DNA from: an uncultured Chitinophagaceae bacterium
GTDB taxonomy: Bacteria > Bacteroidota > Bacteroidia > Chitinophagales > Chitinophagaceae
NCBI GenBank assembly: GCA_937996595.1
Contig: CALKVC010000224.1
Location: 1-6,256 of the forward strand
Length of the DNA stretch: 6,256 nt
Direction of reading: 5' to 3'
Of this stretch, positions 5,382-6,256 are shown piece by piece (the stretch's first letter is position 1; every line of letters begins with the position of its first letter). A program made the translations under genes and the position numbers. The notes under the pieces are model-generated. The model worked only from the letters and a program-made list of their open reading frames with translations, made no database searches and had not been told where the DNA came from.

Positions 5382-6256
5382 TCAATACCGCCGTACCTTA
5401 CCCGACCCGGTAACCGGCAGCGAATCTACAATACGGAGCCTTTGAGGCGCCTTGAAAGAAGATAATCGTTTACGGCAATACGTTAGTACATCCTCCACAT
5501 CTATGCTTTTCCCTTCATGTAAAACGATCTCGCCTTCTATAACCTGTCCCATCAGCGGGTGCGGACTGCTTGAAATGCGGGCCATCTTTATTTCGGGCAA
5601 CAATTCCAGCACGGCTTCCACTTCTTCCGGAAAAACTTTTAATCCGGATACATTGATAACCGATTTTGCCCTTCCCTCAATGGTAACCAGCCCGTCTGCC
5701 GATTTGGAAGCATAATCTGCTGTAAGGAAATAACCATTCTTAAGCACTTCATCACGTGGGGTGGCCGGCAGCAGGTAAGCATCAAACATGCCCGGGCCTT
5801 TAATGGCCAGGTGCCCGGTTTTGTCCGGCGGCAACGGGTTATGGTCATCATCCAGGATATCAACGGTATAACCGGGTAAAGCATAACCAACGGCTTCGGG
5901 GTGTTCGGCCGATTTATTATAGTTGATCATGGGCAATCCAATCTCAATGATACCGTAAGCCTGGCTAACGGGAATGCCAAAACGATGCTGGAACGCCAGG
6001 CATACATCGGGTGAAATGGAAGCGGATGTGGAAATCACATGCTTCAGTGAAGGCATCATGTCTGCCCCCTTGTCGTTAGATAAAAGCCGTATCTGCATCG
6101 GCGAAGCGTATAACAGCGTGCACTGGTGGCGGTTGGTGATTTCAATGATGTTTTTAGCCAGGAAATCTTCTGCAACTGCAATGGCAGCGCCGAACCTTAC
6201 ATATAATACAACAGAAACGATGAAATGATAAGCCATCGGCAGCACCCACACAACCG
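5382..6256 (-). CDS. AMP-forming acyl/aryl-CoA ligase (ANL superfamily), N terminus beyond the window
   Basis: The frame is open from the right edge to a TGA at 5384-5382, leaving about 290 C-terminal residues of a protein that normally has 450-550. Adenylating-enzyme motifs appear in order. These are a VLPMAYH segment at the visible start (the 'PLFH' region), YGIIE (A5, genomic ~5941-5957), YFLTADYA (A7, with Ala where Gly is usual and the conserved Asp kept), GRAKSVINVSG (A8 hinge), and TGSGKV near the C terminus, whose lysine is the A10 catalytic residue. The enzyme should activate a carboxylate with ATP and probably transfer it to CoA or a carrier protein. The substrate is unknown. It is convergent with crtYcd (14 bases between stops), so it belongs to a different transcript. 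Ligases of this kind occur in fatty acid and phenylpropanoid metabolism and in Bacteroidota flexirubin clusters, so a pigment role is possible but unproven. Confidence 0.88.
   Translation of the reverse strand, partial: VVWVLPMAYHFIVSVVLYVRFGAAIAVAEDFLAKNIIEITNRHQCTLLYASPMQIRLLSNDKGADMMPSLKHVISTSASISPDVCLAFQHRFGIPVSQAYGIIEIGLPMINYNKSAEHPEAVGYALPGYTVDILDDDHNPLPPDKTGHLAIKGPGMFDAYLLPATPRDEVLKNGYFLTADYASKSADGLVTIEGRAKSVINVSGLKVFPEEVEAVLELLPEIKMARISSSPHPLMGQVIEGEIVLHEGKSIDVEDVLTYCRKRLSSFKAPQRLRIVDSLPVTGSGKVRRY

Noticed and set aside
5407..5417. Palindrome CCGGTAACCGG near the end of the ligase gene
   Set aside because: A one-base loop cannot form a hairpin terminator, there is no T run, and the bases encode the conserved LPVTGSGK region.
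1..6256. CRISPR arrays, tRNA/rRNA genes, insertion sequences or attachment sites
   Set aside because: No regularly spaced repeats, cloverleaf-like segments, transposase fragments or terminal inverted repeats were seen by eye on either strand.

Overview
The window looks like chromosomal DNA from a Bacteroidota bacterium, probably a member of the Chitinophagales/Sphingobacteriales/Cytophagales side of the phylum. Four things point there. Several genes lack a clear Shine-Dalgarno sequence, and the spacers are AT-rich. The first partial gene ends in what looks like a type IX secretion sorting tail. The CrtI protein has the 'GPSWYWMP' N-terminal region that I associate with this phylum. Finally, the lycopene cyclase is the fused CrtYcd type, which is known from Bacteroidota. 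The genus cannot be fixed from this sequence.

Layout. Positions 1-120 hold the last 39 codons of an unrelated gene, closed by a strong intrinsic terminator at 166-198. An AT-rich intergenic region follows, ending in a 33-bp operator-like inverted repeat (448-480) just upstream of a six-gene carotenoid operon. All six genes are on the + strand: crtI (508-1986), crtB (2050-2886), idi (2901-3422), a CruF-family DUF422 gene (3419-4111), crtZ (4134-4646) and fused crtYcd (4663-5367). Gaps are 63, 14, -4, 22 and 16 nt, so one transcript is likely. Fourteen bases beyond crtYcd, on the - strand, lies the C-terminal part of an AMP-forming acyl/aryl-CoA ligase that runs off the right edge.

How the genes work together. 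Idi balances IPP and DMAPP. CrtB condenses two GGPP into phytoene, and CrtI desaturates phytoene towards lycopene. CrtYcd closes beta rings and CrtZ hydroxylates them at C-3. The CruF-family protein is expected to hydrate a linear psi end at C-1'. The set therefore encodes zeaxanthin or, if CruF acts, a monocyclic hydroxylated carotenoid on the route to saproxanthin or flexixanthin. GGPP synthase (crtE), CrtD desaturase, CrtW ketolase and any regulator are not in the window.

I do not see a previously undescribed biological system here. The items most worth a second look are the operator-like repeat before crtI, the presence of a CruF-family gene together with a bifunctional cyclase and hydroxylase, the TTG start of crtYcd directly after a run of eight T, and the convergent ligase gene.
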